The notes beneath the pieces were generated by a model, which was not told the DNA's origin, made no database searches, and worked only from the letters and a program-made list of their open reading frames with translations. A stretch of 64,000 bases of DNA, from positions 372,001-436,000 of the forward strand of contig NZ_JBFAHM010000001.1 in assembly GCF_040654195.1 (NCBI RefSeq), given 5' to 3'. This stretch comes from Hamadaea sp013361475 (lineage in GTDB: Bacteria; Actinomycetota; Actinomycetes; Mycobacteriales; Micromonosporaceae). A program made the translations under genes and the position numbers. Each line of letters begins with the position of its first letter. The stretch's first letter is position 1. Below are positions 8,562-17,969 of the stretch, in pieces.

Positions 8562-10232
8562 TCAGAGGCGGGCGAGCGCCTTCTGCAGCGGGTCCAGGCC
8601 GAGCGAGCCCAGGTTGAGCGCGTCCCGGTGGAACGTCTTGAGGTCGAAGTCGGCGCCCTTGCGCCGCTTGGCGTCGTCCCGGGCCTGCAGCCAGATCCGC
8701 TCGCCGACCTTGTACGACGGCGCCTGGCCCGGCCAGCCCAGGTAGCGGTTCAGCTCGAAGCGCAGGTTCTCGTCCGGCACACGGCAGTGCGCCCGCATGA
8801 ACTCCCAGCCCAGCTCAGGCGTCCACCGCTCGCCCGGGTGGAAGCCGAACGGGTTGTCCCGGGGGATCTCCAGCTCCAGGTGCATGCCGATGTCGACGAT
8901 CACCCGGGCCGCCCGGAACGCCTGGCCGTCGAGCATGCCGAGCTTGTCGGCCGGGTCGGCGAGGTAGCCGAGGTCGTCCATCAGCCGCTCGGAGTACAGC
9001 GCCCAGCCCTCGCCGTGCCCGGAGCACCAGCAGAGCAGCCGCTGCCACCGGTTCAGCAACTCCGACCGGTACGCCGTCTGCGCGACCTGCAGGTGGTGAC
9101 CGGGCACGCCCTCGTGGTAGACGGTGGTGACCTCACGCCAGGTGGAGAACGAGTCGATGCCCTGCGGCACCGCCCACCACATCCGGCCGGGCCGGCTGAA
9201 GTCCTCGCTCGGGCCGGTGTAGTAGATGCCGCCGTCGGAGGTCGGGGCCAGGCAGGCCTCGATCCGCTGGATCGGCTGCGGGATGTCGAAATGCGTACCG
9301 TTGAGGTCGGCGATGGCGCGCTCGGCGAGGCTCTGCATCCACTCGCGGAACGCGTCCTTGCCGTCGATGCGGTACTTCGGATCGGCGTCGAGCTTGGTGA
9401 CGGCGTCGTCGATCGAGGAACCCGGACCGGCGATCTCGGCCGACACGGCGCGCATCTCCGTCTCCAGGCGGTGCAGCTCCTCGAAGCCCCAGGCATACGT
9501 CTCGTCCAGGTCGACCTGCGCGCCCAGGAAGTACTGCGAGGCGAGGGCGTACCGCTCGCGTCCGGCGGCCTGCTTCTCGCGTCCCTTCGGGGCCAGCTCG
9601 GTCCGCAGAAACTCCCCGAAGGACGAGGTCGCGGCGGTGGCCGCGGTCGCCGCCTCGGTGAGCCGGTCCGCCAGTGCGCCGCTGGCGTTCAATCGCCGGG
9701 CCAGGCCGTGGTAGAAGTCGTCGCCGGCCGGGTCGGTCCAGATGTCGCACTGCTTGGCGACCTCGATGATCTGCTGCCGGGCGGAGACGTGGCCCTCGGC
9801 CGCCGCCTTCAGGACGGTCCGCTGATACTGCTCGACCGCCGCCGGAATCAGCTCCATCCGGGCCGCGATGTTGACCGCGGCCTCCTCGCCCTCGGTCGGC
9901 ATGAGGTCGAAGACCTGGCGTACGCCGTGGATGGCGGACGAGATCACGTTGATCTCGCTTTCGTCCTCGCCGGCCTCGTAGCGGGCGAGCGACAGGTTCA
10001 GTCGTTCGAGCATCGCCTCGCGTGCCACGAACTCGGTGTCGCCCTCCGGCTCGGTGGCGTTCAGCTCCGCCACGGTCCGCCGGGTCAGGTCGGCCTGCGC
10101 GGCGAAGCCCTCCGGGGAGAGGTCGTCGAGTTTGTCGTCGTATCCGGTGATGCCCACGTACGTGGCGCCGATCGGGCTGAGTGGGGCCCACTCCTCCACG
10201 TACTGGTTGGCGATGTCGTCAATCCGTCCCAT
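8562..10232 (-). CDS. DUF885 metallopeptidase-like protein
   Basis: A 556-residue protein of the DUF885 family (M3-like alpha-helical metallopeptidase fold). The zinc-site motif is YHEGVPGHHLQ around residue 370, followed by GEGWALYSE about 35 residues later, which supplies the third ligand. No signal peptide is visible, so it is probably cytoplasmic. The N-terminal part (ANQYVEEWAPLSPIGAT) is typical of the family. Activity is inferred to be oligopeptide or dipeptide hydrolysis; substrates are not known. The start ATG at 10232 opens the conserved N-terminus. It is a single gene, divergent from the DMT exporter and convergent with DUF6114. Confidence 0.85.
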   Translation of the reverse strand: MGRIDDIANQYVEEWAPLSPIGATYVGITGYDDKLDDLSPEGFAAQADLTRRTVAELNATEPEGDTEFVAREAMLERLNLSLARYEAGEDESEINVISSAIHGVRQVFDLMPTEGEEAAVNIAARMELIPAAVEQYQRTVLKAAAEGHVSARQQIIEVAKQCDIWTDPAGDDFYHGLARRLNASGALADRLTEAATAATAATSSFGEFLRTELAPKGREKQAAGRERYALASQYFLGAQVDLDETYAWGFEELHRLETEMRAVSAEIAGPGSSIDDAVTKLDADPKYRIDGKDAFREWMQSLAERAIADLNGTHFDIPQPIQRIEACLAPTSDGGIYYTGPSEDFSRPGRMWWAVPQGIDSFSTWREVTTVYHEGVPGHHLQVAQTAYRSELLNRWQRLLCWCSGHGEGWALYSERLMDDLGYLADPADKLGMLDGQAFRAARVIVDIGMHLELEIPRDNPFGFHPGERWTPELGWEFMRAHCRVPDENLRFELNRYLGWPGQAPSYKVGERIWLQARDDAKRRKGADFDLKTFHRDALNLGSLGLDPLQKALARL

Positions 10233-10329
10233 GCGTTGAAACTAGCGGACCGGGCCGAGGGAACGCAGGCAGTAATTAGCGCCACGGCGTCTGAATTCCG
10301 CGCGACTCGGGCCGGGCCGATCTGGCAGT

Positions 10330-11310
10330 GTGTCAGGAGTGACCGCGCCTATCACTCCTGACAAGGGCAGCTCCGCCGCGTGGCTGCCCGCTTTCGCGGC
10401 GAACGTCCTGATCTGGGGCGCCAGCTTCGTCTTCATCAAGTACGGCGTCCTTGAGATGCCGGCCATCTGGGTCGGGGCGATCCGGATCGTTCTCGGCGCG
10501 ATCACGTTGCTCGTGATCATGCTGATGTTCAAGGAGCGGCTGCCGCGCGATCCGAAGATGTGGGCGCATCTGATCGTGCCCGGAGTGGTCGGCGTCGCGA
10601 TCCCGTTCACCTTGTTCCCGCTGGGCGAGGAGCGGGTGCCGAGCCTGGTCGCCGGGATCTGGAACGCGACCACCGCGCTGTGGGTGCTGCCGTTCGCGGT
10701 GTTCGTCTTCCGCACCGAGAAGTTCCGCGTACGCTCGGCGCTCGGATTGGCGCTGGGTTTCGTGGGCGTACTGGTCGTCCTGGGCTTCTGGCACAGCGGT
10801 GGGGCCGACCTGACCGGCCAGCTCATGTGTGCCCTGGCCGCGTTCTGCTACGGCATCTCGATCCCGTACATCAAGCGGTTCACGACCGGCCGGGGCGTCG
10901 CCGGGATCTCCATCGCCGCCGGGCAGAGCGTCGTCGCCGCCATCGCGATCGTGCCGGCCGCGCTCCTGTCGGCGGGCGCCCCGCCCACCCCCGGTGAGCT
11001 GTCGATGAAGGCGATCGGGTCCATGCTCGCGCTGGGCGTGTTCGGCAGTGGCGTGGCCTTCGCCCTCAACATGCGGGTGATCACGAGTGCCGGAGCGTCG
11101 ACGGCGGCCTTCGTGACCTACCTCGTGCCCCTGGTCGCCACGACGCTCGGCATCGTGCTGCTCGGTGAGTCGCTGACCTGGAACCTGCCGGTCGGCGCGC
11201 TCGTCGTGCTTGCCGGAGTGGCGGTCGCCCAAGGCTTGATCCGGCTGCCTCGGCGAGCCCCGGCCGTCGCTGCGGAGGGCGCCCCGAGCCGAGACTCAGT
11301 GCGCGTGTGA
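10330..11310 (+). CDS. DMT family transporter (two EamA domains)
   Basis: A 326-residue inner-membrane protein with about ten hydrophobic helices arranged as two EamA repeats (about 15-145 and 155-295). Family signatures are visible: IWGASFVFIKYG in helix 1, and FVTYLVPLVATTLGIVLLGE near the end, the conserved Pro/Gly/Glu motif of the second repeat. Members export metabolites or amino acids; no substrate can be assigned. A GTG at 10330 gives the N-terminus MSGVTAPITP; a second GTG nine bases later is possible. The last 15 bp overlap the 3' end of the convergent PHP gene. Confidence 0.85.
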   Translation: MSGVTAPITPDKGSSAAWLPAFAANVLIWGASFVFIKYGVLEMPAIWVGAIRIVLGAITLLVIMLMFKERLPRDPKMWAHLIVPGVVGVAIPFTLFPLGEERVPSLVAGIWNATTALWVLPFAVFVFRTEKFRVRSALGLALGFVGVLVVLGFWHSGGADLTGQLMCALAAFCYGISIPYIKRFTTGRGVAGISIAAGQSVVAAIAIVPAALLSAGAPPTPGELSMKAIGSMLALGVFGSGVAFALNMRVITSAGASTAAFVTYLVPLVATTLGIVLLGESLTWNLPVGALVVLAGVAVAQGLIRLPRRAPAVAAEGAPSRDSVRV

Positions 11311-12099
11311 CGCGCACCAGTCGAGCAGGGCGTCGGCGTCCATCGCGTTGACCACTCGGTCGGCAGTCAGCCCGGCGGTCTGCGCCCGTTCGCAGCCCAG
11401 CTCCTGCCAGCCGAGCTGGTCCACAGCGTGCGCGTCGGTGTCGATCGCGAAGCGCAGACCGTCCACGTCGGCGGCCCGTTTGAGCAGCTCACTCGGGGGA
11501 TCACGGCGGTCGGGACGGCAGTTGACCTCGATCGCCTTGTCGTACTCAACGGCGGCGGCGAAGACCGCGTCGGCGTCGAAGCTGCTCGGCGGCCGCCACC
11601 GGGACGCGGCGTGCGCGGCATCTGTCTTCACCCGTAGTTTGCGGCCGGTGCAGTGGCCGAGGATGTCGAGGTTCGGGTCGGCCAGCGCGGTGAGCATGCG
11701 CCGGGTCATCACGGCGCGGTCGTCCCGGAGTCCGCTGTGGACGGAGCCGACCACCACGTCCAACTCGGCGAGTAGTTCGGGGTCCTGATCCAGGCTGCCG
11801 TCGGCGAGGATGTCGACCTCGATCCCCGTGAGCACCCGTAAGCCGGTGCCCATGAGCGCGGCGTTGATCTCGGAGATCTCGGCGAGCTGGCGACGCAGCC
11901 GGGCGGCGGTGAGCCCGTTCGCGATGGTCAGCCGGGGGGAGTGGTCGGTGATGACGACGTAGTCGTGGCCCTGTTCCGCGGCGCCGCGGACCATCTCGGC
12001 CAGCGTCGCCCCGCCGTCGGACCAGTCGGTGTGGACGTGACAGTCGCCGCGCAAGGCGTTCCGGAGCGGGTTCACCGGTCCAGCCTGCCAGACCGGCAT
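11296..12099 (-). CDS. PHP domain phosphoesterase
   Basis: A 267-residue cytoplasmic protein with the metal-binding motifs of the PHP superfamily: GDCHVHTDWSDG near the N-terminus (HxH and D), VVITDHS, GIEVDIL, VVGSVHS, ILGHCTG and a C-terminal AIDTDAHA. It resembles YcdX-type PHP enzymes and the stand-alone PHP domain of DNA polymerase X, so phosphoester hydrolysis is likely; the substrate is unknown. Start choice is uncertain: ATG at 12099 (MPVWQAGP) or GTG at 12075 (just before NPLRNALRGD); neither has a strong ribosome site. The intergenic space to the divergent M48 gene is only about 70-90 bp. Confidence 0.85.
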   Translation of the reverse strand: MPVWQAGPVNPLRNALRGDCHVHTDWSDGGATLAEMVRGAAEQGHDYVVITDHSPRLTIANGLTAARLRRQLAEISEINAALMGTGLRVLTGIEVDILADGSLDQDPELLAELDVVVGSVHSGLRDDRAVMTRRMLTALADPNLDILGHCTGRKLRVKTDAAHAASRWRPPSSFDADAVFAAAVEYDKAIEVNCRPDRRDPPSELLKRAADVDGLRFAIDTDAHAVDQLGWQELGCERAQTAGLTADRVVNAMDADALLDWCASHAH

Positions 12100-12167
12100 T
12101 GTTCGCACGCGCTGAACGGCGTACTGTGCAGCGTCGCACGTGTCGACACGACTTTCGGGGAGGTGCC

Positions 12168-14009
12168 GTGATCGCACGTCTGCGAGCCTTGGCCAGTCTC
12201 GTGATGCTGGCCGGGTTCTTCGTCTTCGCACTGGTTCTGCTGGTCCTGGGGGTCGGCGTCGGGATCTGGGCGATGGGCCACAGCCACGCCGCGATCAAGC
12301 TGGTCCTGCTGGCCGTCCTGGGCTTCGGCGGCGCGATCGTCGTCGGTGCGAAGCGAGCCCTGTTCTACAAGGCGCCGCCGCCGGACGGGGTCGCGATCGA
12401 CCCGCATCGGGCGCCGGAACTCTGGGCCGAGGTACGCCGTCTCGCCGAAGCGGCCGGCACCCGCGCCCCGGACGAGATCCGGGTCGTGCCCGAGGTGAAC
12501 GCGGCCGTCTCCGAGGACTCCCAGCTCCTCGGCCTGATCGGCGGCCGGCGCTACCTCTACATCGGAATGCCGCTGCTGGTGTCGCTGACCGTCAGCCAGT
12601 TCCGGGCGGTCATCGGCCACGAACTCGGTCACTACTCCAACGCCCACACCCGGCTCGGCGCGGTGGCCTTCCGAGGTCGCCTCGCCATCGGCGGCGCGCT
12701 CGACCACCTCGGCGGCAGCCTCATGGGACTGCCGTTCCGGGCGTACGGCCGGATCTATCTGTTGGTCGACAACGCCGCGTCGCGGGCGCAGGAGCGTGAG
12801 GCCGACCTGATCGCGGTCCGGGTCGCCGGTACGCACGCCGCCGCCTCCGCGCTGGCCGAGCTGCCGGTGATCGACGCGGCCTGGTCGTTCTACTTCGATC
12901 GCTACGTCGGACCGGCCTCGCAGGCGGGTTTCCTGCCGCGCGACATCTTCCGCGGCTTCCACGACATGTCCCAGGCCCGCCGGGAGGAACTGGCCGAGCT
13001 GCGCAAGCAGCCGCCGCCGGAGCAGAAGTCGGTATGGGACACCCACCCGCCGATCGGCGAGCGGGTCGCCCGAGTACGCGCGCTCCCGCCGGTCTCCTTG
13101 ATGGAGGACACCCGGCTGGCCGGTGCGCTGATCCCGGCCCTGGACCAGCTGGGCGAGCAGTTGCAGCAGTCCGTGGTCAACGTCGGCGACCGCCGGGTGA
13201 CCGGCGACTGGTCGGAGATCGCCCAGGCCTCGAACACCGCGCGGTTGCAGGACACCTGTGACGATCTGTTCCGCCAGGCGGCCCGGGTCCTCGCCGTGCG
13301 AGACGTCAGCCTGACCGATCTCCTGTACGCGATCGAGGTCGGCCGCGGCCCGCAGCTGGCCGAGGGATTCTTCCCGGGCACGCCGCCGCACGAGGCGTAC
13401 GCGCAGCTGCCGCAGGTGCTGGAACCGTTGCTGACGCTGGCCGCGCTGCGGAGCGGGCAAGTCCGCTGGGTGCATTCCTGGTCGCAGCGGGCCGAGTTGG
13501 TCGGGCCCAACGGCCAGCCGGTCGACTTCGCGGCGCTCGCGAAGCTGGCCGTCGAGCCGCAGACCGTCGGCCAGGCCCGCAACCACCTGGCTCAGCTGGG
13601 CATCGCCGTCGAGCAGGCCCGGGTCGTCGAGGCGGTCGCGACGGCCAAGAACGCCGACGTCATCGGCGGCATCGGCAACACCAAGGTCGGCAAGACCGAC
13701 TGCGACATGCTGATCCTCGACAACGGCCTGATCCTCATCGCCGGTGGCGGCGACAGTAATCAGGGCAACCAGCGCATGGTGACCGCGCTGCGGTCGGCGC
13801 CGGTCGCCGAGTTGGCCAAGCGCTATACCTTCGTTCCGTACGAGGAGATCGCGGCGGTGACCATCACCAAGAAGGTGCCACTGAAGGCGACCTTGTCCAT
13901 GCGCAACGGCGAGCAGTTGGAACTGAAGGAGGGCTGGACCAGCGACCTGCTGCACAAGCAGAGCCGCGACGTCCTGCTGGAGATCCTGGAAGGGATCGGG
14001 CCGAGATGA
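12168..14009 (+). CDS. M48 family membrane metalloprotease
   Basis: A 613-residue membrane-anchored zinc protease. Two hydrophobic helices lie near the N-terminus (about 5-60). The catalytic motif GHELGHYSNAH is at about residue 149 and the third zinc ligand is in AQEREADLIA at about 210, as in HtpX/Ste24-like peptidases. Beyond the protease core is a long extension (about 300-613) of helical repeats, which I do not recognise, ending in a beta domain. The GTG at 12168 follows GGGGAGG at 5-bp spacing. The stop overlaps the start of the next gene (ATGA), so the two are translationally coupled. Possible role: membrane protein quality control (inference from family). Confidence 0.85.
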   Translation: MIARLRALASLVMLAGFFVFALVLLVLGVGVGIWAMGHSHAAIKLVLLAVLGFGGAIVVGAKRALFYKAPPPDGVAIDPHRAPELWAEVRRLAEAAGTRAPDEIRVVPEVNAAVSEDSQLLGLIGGRRYLYIGMPLLVSLTVSQFRAVIGHELGHYSNAHTRLGAVAFRGRLAIGGALDHLGGSLMGLPFRAYGRIYLLVDNAASRAQEREADLIAVRVAGTHAAASALAELPVIDAAWSFYFDRYVGPASQAGFLPRDIFRGFHDMSQARREELAELRKQPPPEQKSVWDTHPPIGERVARVRALPPVSLMEDTRLAGALIPALDQLGEQLQQSVVNVGDRRVTGDWSEIAQASNTARLQDTCDDLFRQAARVLAVRDVSLTDLLYAIEVGRGPQLAEGFFPGTPPHEAYAQLPQVLEPLLTLAALRSGQVRWVHSWSQRAELVGPNGQPVDFAALAKLAVEPQTVGQARNHLAQLGIAVEQARVVEAVATAKNADVIGGIGNTKVGKTDCDMLILDNGLILIAGGGDSNQGNQRMVTALRSAPVAELAKRYTFVPYEEIAAVTITKKVPLKATLSMRNGEQLELKEGWTSDLLHKQSRDVLLEILEGIGPR

Positions 14010-14917
14010 CCGCCGAGTCGATGGCGATCGAACAGTTCCCGGAAGGCCGGCTGCCCGAAGGCCGGCCCACGGAGGACTTCGAGGAATTCGAGACGCGGGC
14101 GATCGGCGACTTCCGCCTCGTCGCCCTGCTCTTCGGGGCGGTGCTGGCGGGCGCCATCGCGGCCAGCAGCCCGCACGACGAGGAGTCGGTGCAGAAGTGG
14201 GTGCTCTATGTCCTCATCGGCGCGCTGATGGGCGCGGCGGCCGGCGAAGGCTTCGGCTTCGGCATCTCCCGCTGGCGTGAGGTCACCCGGATCCGGCCGA
14301 TCTCGATCTGGCGCGTCCTGCCGATGCTGGTGCTGGTCGTGGCGATCGCGATCGGGCTCATGTGGCTCACGCCGGTGGTCTCCTCGGCGATCACTCCGCG
14401 CGGATGGGCGCTGTCGACCATCGCCATCATCGGGGCGCTGCCGCTGGCCGCGACGTTGACCGCGGTGCAGCTGGTGACCCGGCGCAAGCTGCCCGGCTCG
14501 GTCGGCCAGCAGCTGGAGACGCTGCTCTGGTTGCGGCGTACGGTCTCCCGGATGCTCAGCGAACTGGGTGTGCTGGTCCTGCTGGTGATGGCGGTCAACC
14601 GGGCGGCGCTGGAGTTCGGGGAGAAGCAGGACCCGATCGTGGTCATCTTCGCCGGGGCGATCGGCTCCTTCATCGTCGGCATCATGTACGTGCCGGCCGC
14701 GACCACGTTGCGCCGCCGCGCCAGCACATACGTGCAGCGCAACTTCACGCTCGACGGGGTCGGCCAAGGCGAGCTCATCGGAGCGGCCGAGGATCTCGGG
14801 AAGCTGGAGAAGCTGCTCGGGCTCGATCAGACCACCTTCGGGGACCTCCGGTCCGGGCTCGTCATCCTCACGCCGTTCGTGGTGAGCGCGCTCTCCGCGC
14901 TGCTCCCCAAGTTCTGA
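14006..14917 (+). CDS. Polytopic membrane protein coupled to the M48 protease
   Basis: A 303-residue protein not assigned to a family. An acidic N-terminal tail (MTAESMAIEQFPEG) precedes about seven hydrophobic helices, for example LVALLFGAVLAGAIAASS, VLPMLVLVVAIAIGLMWL and VVIFAGAIGSFIVGIMYV; a soluble stretch (about 235-280) with an acidic helix precedes a last hydrophobic segment. Its start overlaps the M48 stop by four bases, so it is likely made in step with the protease and may be its partner or substrate adaptor. No catalytic motif is seen. Confidence 0.75.
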   Translation: MTAESMAIEQFPEGRLPEGRPTEDFEEFETRAIGDFRLVALLFGAVLAGAIAASSPHDEESVQKWVLYVLIGALMGAAAGEGFGFGISRWREVTRIRPISIWRVLPMLVLVVAIAIGLMWLTPVVSSAITPRGWALSTIAIIGALPLAATLTAVQLVTRRKLPGSVGQQLETLLWLRRTVSRMLSELGVLVLLVMAVNRAALEFGEKQDPIVVIFAGAIGSFIVGIMYVPAATTLRRRASTYVQRNFTLDGVGQGELIGAAEDLGKLEKLLGLDQTTFGDLRSGLVILTPFVVSALSALLPKF

Positions 14918-14924
14918 CCGTCGA

Positions 14925-14989
14925 GCGCTGGATCAGGGTTCCGGGTCGAATCTTGCTCCATGATTCGACCGAGAACCCTGATCCAGCGC
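14925..14989. repeat. Palindromic repeat family A, copy 1
   Basis: A 65-bp imperfect palindrome beginning GCGCTGGATCAGGGTT and ending AACCCTGATCCAGCGC, with inner arms GGTCGAATC / GATTCGACC. It lies between two convergent genes. Copies 2 and 3 are at 17226-17290 and 40111-40175. It may act as a transcription terminator. Confidence 0.9.
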
Positions 14990-15001
14990 CACAACGAAAG
15001 G

Positions 15002-16141
15002 TCAGAATCGGAACTGGGCGAAACGCCGCTGGGTCGTCCCGTTGATCTGGGTGAAGGAGCCGCCCGCGGCGATCTTGCCGAGCCGCGTACTGGCCGCCAT
15101 GGTCTCCACGCCCATGACGCCGTTCGCGTCGGCGAGCCAGGGCAGCAGCCGGCCCGACAGGTCCAGCGCGGCTAGTTTGATCCGGTCGGTCGAGCCCTCC
15201 TGACACGCGCCCTTGTCGCCGACCGCGGCCGATTTGCAGATGCGGTCGAAGTGGCCGCCCATGACGATCGTGTCGTTGACGCGTACGACCGATTGGACGT
15301 CGCCGTCGGCGGTCACCGTCCACTTCGTCGCGCCGGTCGTCGCGTCGAGCGCCATCGCCCGGCCGCCTTTGCCCGCGACGGCCGCGTACAGGACGCTTCC
15401 CGTCAGCGACAGGCTGCTCACGGCGTACCCGATGGTGCTGCGGAACGCGGGCCGGACAGCGCCGGTCTGTGGATCGACCACCGCGATGCGCGCGGTGTTC
15501 TTGAGCCCGTTGACCTGCATGAACGCCCCGCCCAGCAGGATCCGGTCGCCGGTGGCGACGATGGTGTTGACCGAGTCCTGCGCGGTTGGCTTCCACTGTG
15601 GATCAAGCGCGCCGGTGGCGAGGTCGAAGGCGGCGAGCCGGCTGCGGGGCTGCCGGTCCACCTGGGTGATCGTGCCGCCGACGTAGATCCGGCCGCCGCT
15701 GACCGCGATCGCGTGCGGGTGCCCGTAGACCGAGTGGCGGAACGGGCCGAGCGCGCCGGTCACCGGGTCGAGCTGGGCGAGATTGTCGCGGGTGTAGCCG
15801 TTGACGGCGCCGAAATCACCCCCGACGTAGACGCCGCGATCCGTCGCGGCGATGGCCCGCACGCGGCCGTCCGCGACCGGGCTCCAGTCGAGCAGCTTGC
15901 CGGTCCGCGCGTCGATCGCGGCCAGCCGGGTCCGCGCGACGAGCTTGCCCGTGGTGTCGATCGCGTGCGTGAAATCGCCGCCGAGATAGAGCCGATCGCC
16001 CAGGTAGGCCATGCTCTGGATGGTCCCGTCGAAGGTCACGGTCGATTCAGGGGAGGCCCGCACCTCCGCGTGGGCCACGCCGGGAATCAGCGCCCCGGCG
16101 AGGATGAGGCCAGCGGTCAGAGTGCGAACAACTCGTGACAT
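15002..16141 (-). CDS. Secreted beta-propeller (PQQ/Delta-60-like repeats)
   Basis: A 379-residue exported protein. The start at 16141 gives a signal peptide (MSRVVRTLTAGLILAGALIP then VAHA before EVRASPE). The mature part is six or seven repeats of the pattern LYLGGDF-x-NG-R-LAA-D-TG-L, characteristic of beta-propellers of the PQQ-like or Delta-60 type found in actinobacterial secreted proteins. A cysteine pair (CKSA...KGACQ) in the second half may form a disulfide. No catalytic residue can be identified; ligand or surface binding is inferred. It faces the membrane protein at 14006-14917 across repeat A copy 1 and is divergent from tyrA. Confidence 0.7.
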   Translation of the reverse strand: MSRVVRTLTAGLILAGALIPGVAHAEVRASPESTVTFDGTIQSMAYLGDRLYLGGDFTHAIDTTGKLVARTRLAAIDARTGKLLDWSPVADGRVRAIAATDRGVYVGGDFGAVNGYTRDNLAQLDPVTGALGPFRHSVYGHPHAIAVSGGRIYVGGTITQVDRQPRSRLAAFDLATGALDPQWKPTAQDSVNTIVATGDRILLGGAFMQVNGLKNTARIAVVDPQTGAVRPAFRSTIGYAVSSLSLTGSVLYAAVAGKGGRAMALDATTGATKWTVTADGDVQSVVRVNDTIVMGGHFDRICKSAAVGDKGACQEGSTDRIKLAALDLSGRLLPWLADANGVMGVETMAASTRLGKIAAGGSFTQINGTTQRRFAQFRF

Positions 16142-16197
16142 AACGGATACAACGAGGCAGTCCACCGGGAGCCACTGGGCTATGGCACGCTTCCGTC

Positions 16198-17190
16198 GTG
16201 AATATCGCGGTGGTCGGTCTCGGTCTCATCGGCGGATCTCTGCTGCGGTCCCTCGCCGCGGCCGGCCACCAGGTGCTCGGTTACGACGCAGATCCAGCGG
16301 TACGCGCAACGGCGCGCACTGCCGCCGCCAAGGCCTCGGTGGATCACCGGTGGCAGATCGCGGCCTCGGTAGGGGAGGCGGGGAAGCCGTCCGAACTGGT
16401 CATCCTCGCGGTTCCGCTGACCGCGGTGGCCGGGGTGCTGGACGAGTTGGTCGACGCCGGCTTCACCGGCCTGATCACCGACGTCACCAGCGTCAAAGGC
16501 CCCGTCCGCGATCTTGTCGAGGAGCGGATGCGCCGGGCGGCCACGCCGTTGGCGGGATTCGTCGGCGGGCATCCGATGGTGGGCCGCGAACAGTCCGGCT
16601 TCGAGGCGGCCGACCCGTACTTGTTCACGCAGTGCGCCTGGGTCCTCTGCCTGGAGGAGGAGACGTCGCTGCCGGACTGGTTGCATCTCGCGGCCCTCGT
16701 GACCTCGCTGGGCGCCCGGGTGGTCCCGACGACCGCCGCCGACCACGATCGTTCGGTGGCGCGGGTCAGTCACCTTCCGCATCTGCTGGCCGCCGCCCTC
16801 GCGGCGAGCATCGCCGACGACCCGCTCAGTGCCACGCTGGCGGCCGGTTCCTTCCGGGACGGTACGCGAGTCGCCACCACCCGGCCCGAACTGACGGCCG
16901 AAATGGCCGGAGGCAACGCCGAACCGGTCGCCGCGGCGCTGGACTCGCTCCTGGCCGACCTGGACAAGGCCGGTACGCTGCTGCACCGCGCCGACCCGGT
17001 CCGCGCCCTCCTGCCGTGGCTGCGGCCGGGCCACGACGCGCGTACGCAGTGGCCCGCCCTCGCCGGGGACTCGACCGACCTGCCGGCCCGGGCGGACGTG
17101 CTGCGCCGGCTCGGCGGGGTCGGCGGCTGGATCATCGACGTCGCCGACGATCGGCGTACGGTGACGGCCGTCCGCCCGGCCCGCCCCTGA
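16198..17190 (+). CDS. tyrA: Prephenate dehydrogenase
   Basis: A 330-residue NAD(P)-dependent enzyme converting prephenate to 4-hydroxyphenylpyruvate in tyrosine biosynthesis. The Rossmann loop GLGLIGGS is at residues 7-14, then LVILAVPL, TDVTSVKG, and the substrate-site motif GGHPMVGREQSG near 122; the helical dimerisation domain contains HDRSVARVSHLPH. It is at the normal length for a monofunctional TyrA. A C-terminal ACT-type regulatory domain is not evident, though the last 70 residues are divergent. GTG at 16198. Repeat A copy 2 follows 36 bp downstream, after a run of degenerate GCCCCTGGC units (17187-17230). Confidence 0.9.
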   Translation: MNIAVVGLGLIGGSLLRSLAAAGHQVLGYDADPAVRATARTAAAKASVDHRWQIAASVGEAGKPSELVILAVPLTAVAGVLDELVDAGFTGLITDVTSVKGPVRDLVEERMRRAATPLAGFVGGHPMVGREQSGFEAADPYLFTQCAWVLCLEEETSLPDWLHLAALVTSLGARVVPTTAADHDRSVARVSHLPHLLAAALAASIADDPLSATLAAGSFRDGTRVATTRPELTAEMAGGNAEPVAAALDSLLADLDKAGTLLHRADPVRALLPWLRPGHDARTQWPALAGDSTDLPARADVLRRLGGVGGWIIDVADDRRTVTAVRPARP

Positions 17191-17225
17191 CGCCCCTGGC
17201 GCACCTGCCGCCCCTGGCGCCCCTG

Positions 17226-17290
17226 GCGCTGGATCAGGGTTCTCGGTCGAATCTTGACCGATGATTCGACCCGAAACGCTGATCCAGCGG
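17226..17290. repeat. Palindromic repeat family A, copy 2
   Basis: Same 65-bp design as copies 1 and 3: GCGCTGGATCAGGGTT at the left, CTGATCCAGCG at the right, inner arms GGTCGAATC / GATTCGACC. The right arm has drifted (AACGCTGATCC instead of AACCCTGATCC). It lies after tyrA, before the small membrane protein gene in the same direction. Confidence 0.9.
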
Positions 17291-17345
17291 GTTTGCTGGG
17301 GCGATACGAGCCGACACCCTGTGGGATCGGACCCGTTAACCGAAC

Positions 17346-17642
17346 ATGAGACCGACATTGCGCGAGCCCTACCCGGTACGCGTACCGGCAGTGCTCGCGG
17401 GGCTGGCCGGGGCAGGCGCATGGCTGGCCGGCTTCGGTGCGCTCGCTCCCGACCTCGCCGCGTACGCCTGGTGGATGCTCGGTTCGGGGGCGGCCGCGTG
17501 GCTCGCCGCATTGGCGTTGTGCCGTCACGGGGACCGGGGTGTCGCGGCCGGAATCGCCGTCGCCTTGGCCATCGGATGGTCGAGTACGGCGCTCGCTCTG
17601 GCCGTCACATGGGCGCAGACGGGGACATGGCCGTTGTGGTGA
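17346..17642 (+). CDS. Small membrane protein
   Basis: A 98-residue protein with about three hydrophobic helices (VLAGLAGAGAWLAGFGALA, AWWMLGSGAAAWLAALAL, VAAGIAVALAIGWSSTALAL). No family recognised. The ATG at 17346 is the first in the frame. Its TGA overlaps a possible GTG start of the next short frame (GTGA, 17639-17642). Whether this pair belongs with tyrA or with the tadA genes is unclear. Confidence 0.55.
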   Translation: MRPTLREPYPVRVPAVLAGLAGAGAWLAGFGALAPDLAAYAWWMLGSGAAAWLAALALCRHGDRGVAAGIAVALAIGWSSTALALAVTWAQTGTWPLW

Positions 17643-17875
17643 CGTTGGGTAGCCGTACAGTGGCAATAGTGGGCTTGACGTGCGACGTCGGTGCGGGCAG
17701 TCTCACCTTCGTGTGGACGCTGCAACGGCTTGACCCGGAACGGCGGCGCCGGCGACTTCAGCTGCTGACGGAGTTGGCCGACGCCAAGTCGGTGCGCGTA
17801 CGCCTGGCTCCTCGCCGTGCTCGCGGCGACCAGTTGCGTGATCTCATCGCTCTGCGGCGCAGACTCGCCGGATGA
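17639..17875 (+). CDS. Possible small basic protein, translationally coupled
   Basis: A 78-codon frame starting at a GTG that overlaps the stop of the previous gene by four bases. The product would be short and strongly basic in its second half (PERRRRRLQLLTELADAK, then RLAPRRARGDQLRDL, ending ALRRRLAG), consistent with one or two amphipathic helices. No family recognised. The 4-bp overlap is the main argument for it being real; codon periodicity is hard to judge at this length. Confidence 0.35.
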   Translation: MTLGSRTVAIVGLTCDVGAGSLTFVWTLQRLDPERRRRRLQLLTELADAKSVRVRLAPRRARGDQLRDLIALRRRLAG

Positions 17876-17969
17876 GTCGTGGCCTCCGCCGAAGGCCGAG
17901 GTCACCGGATACTGTCACACAAGGCCCCGATGTCGCGGGGACTGAAGTTGACCTTCGAGGAAGACGATC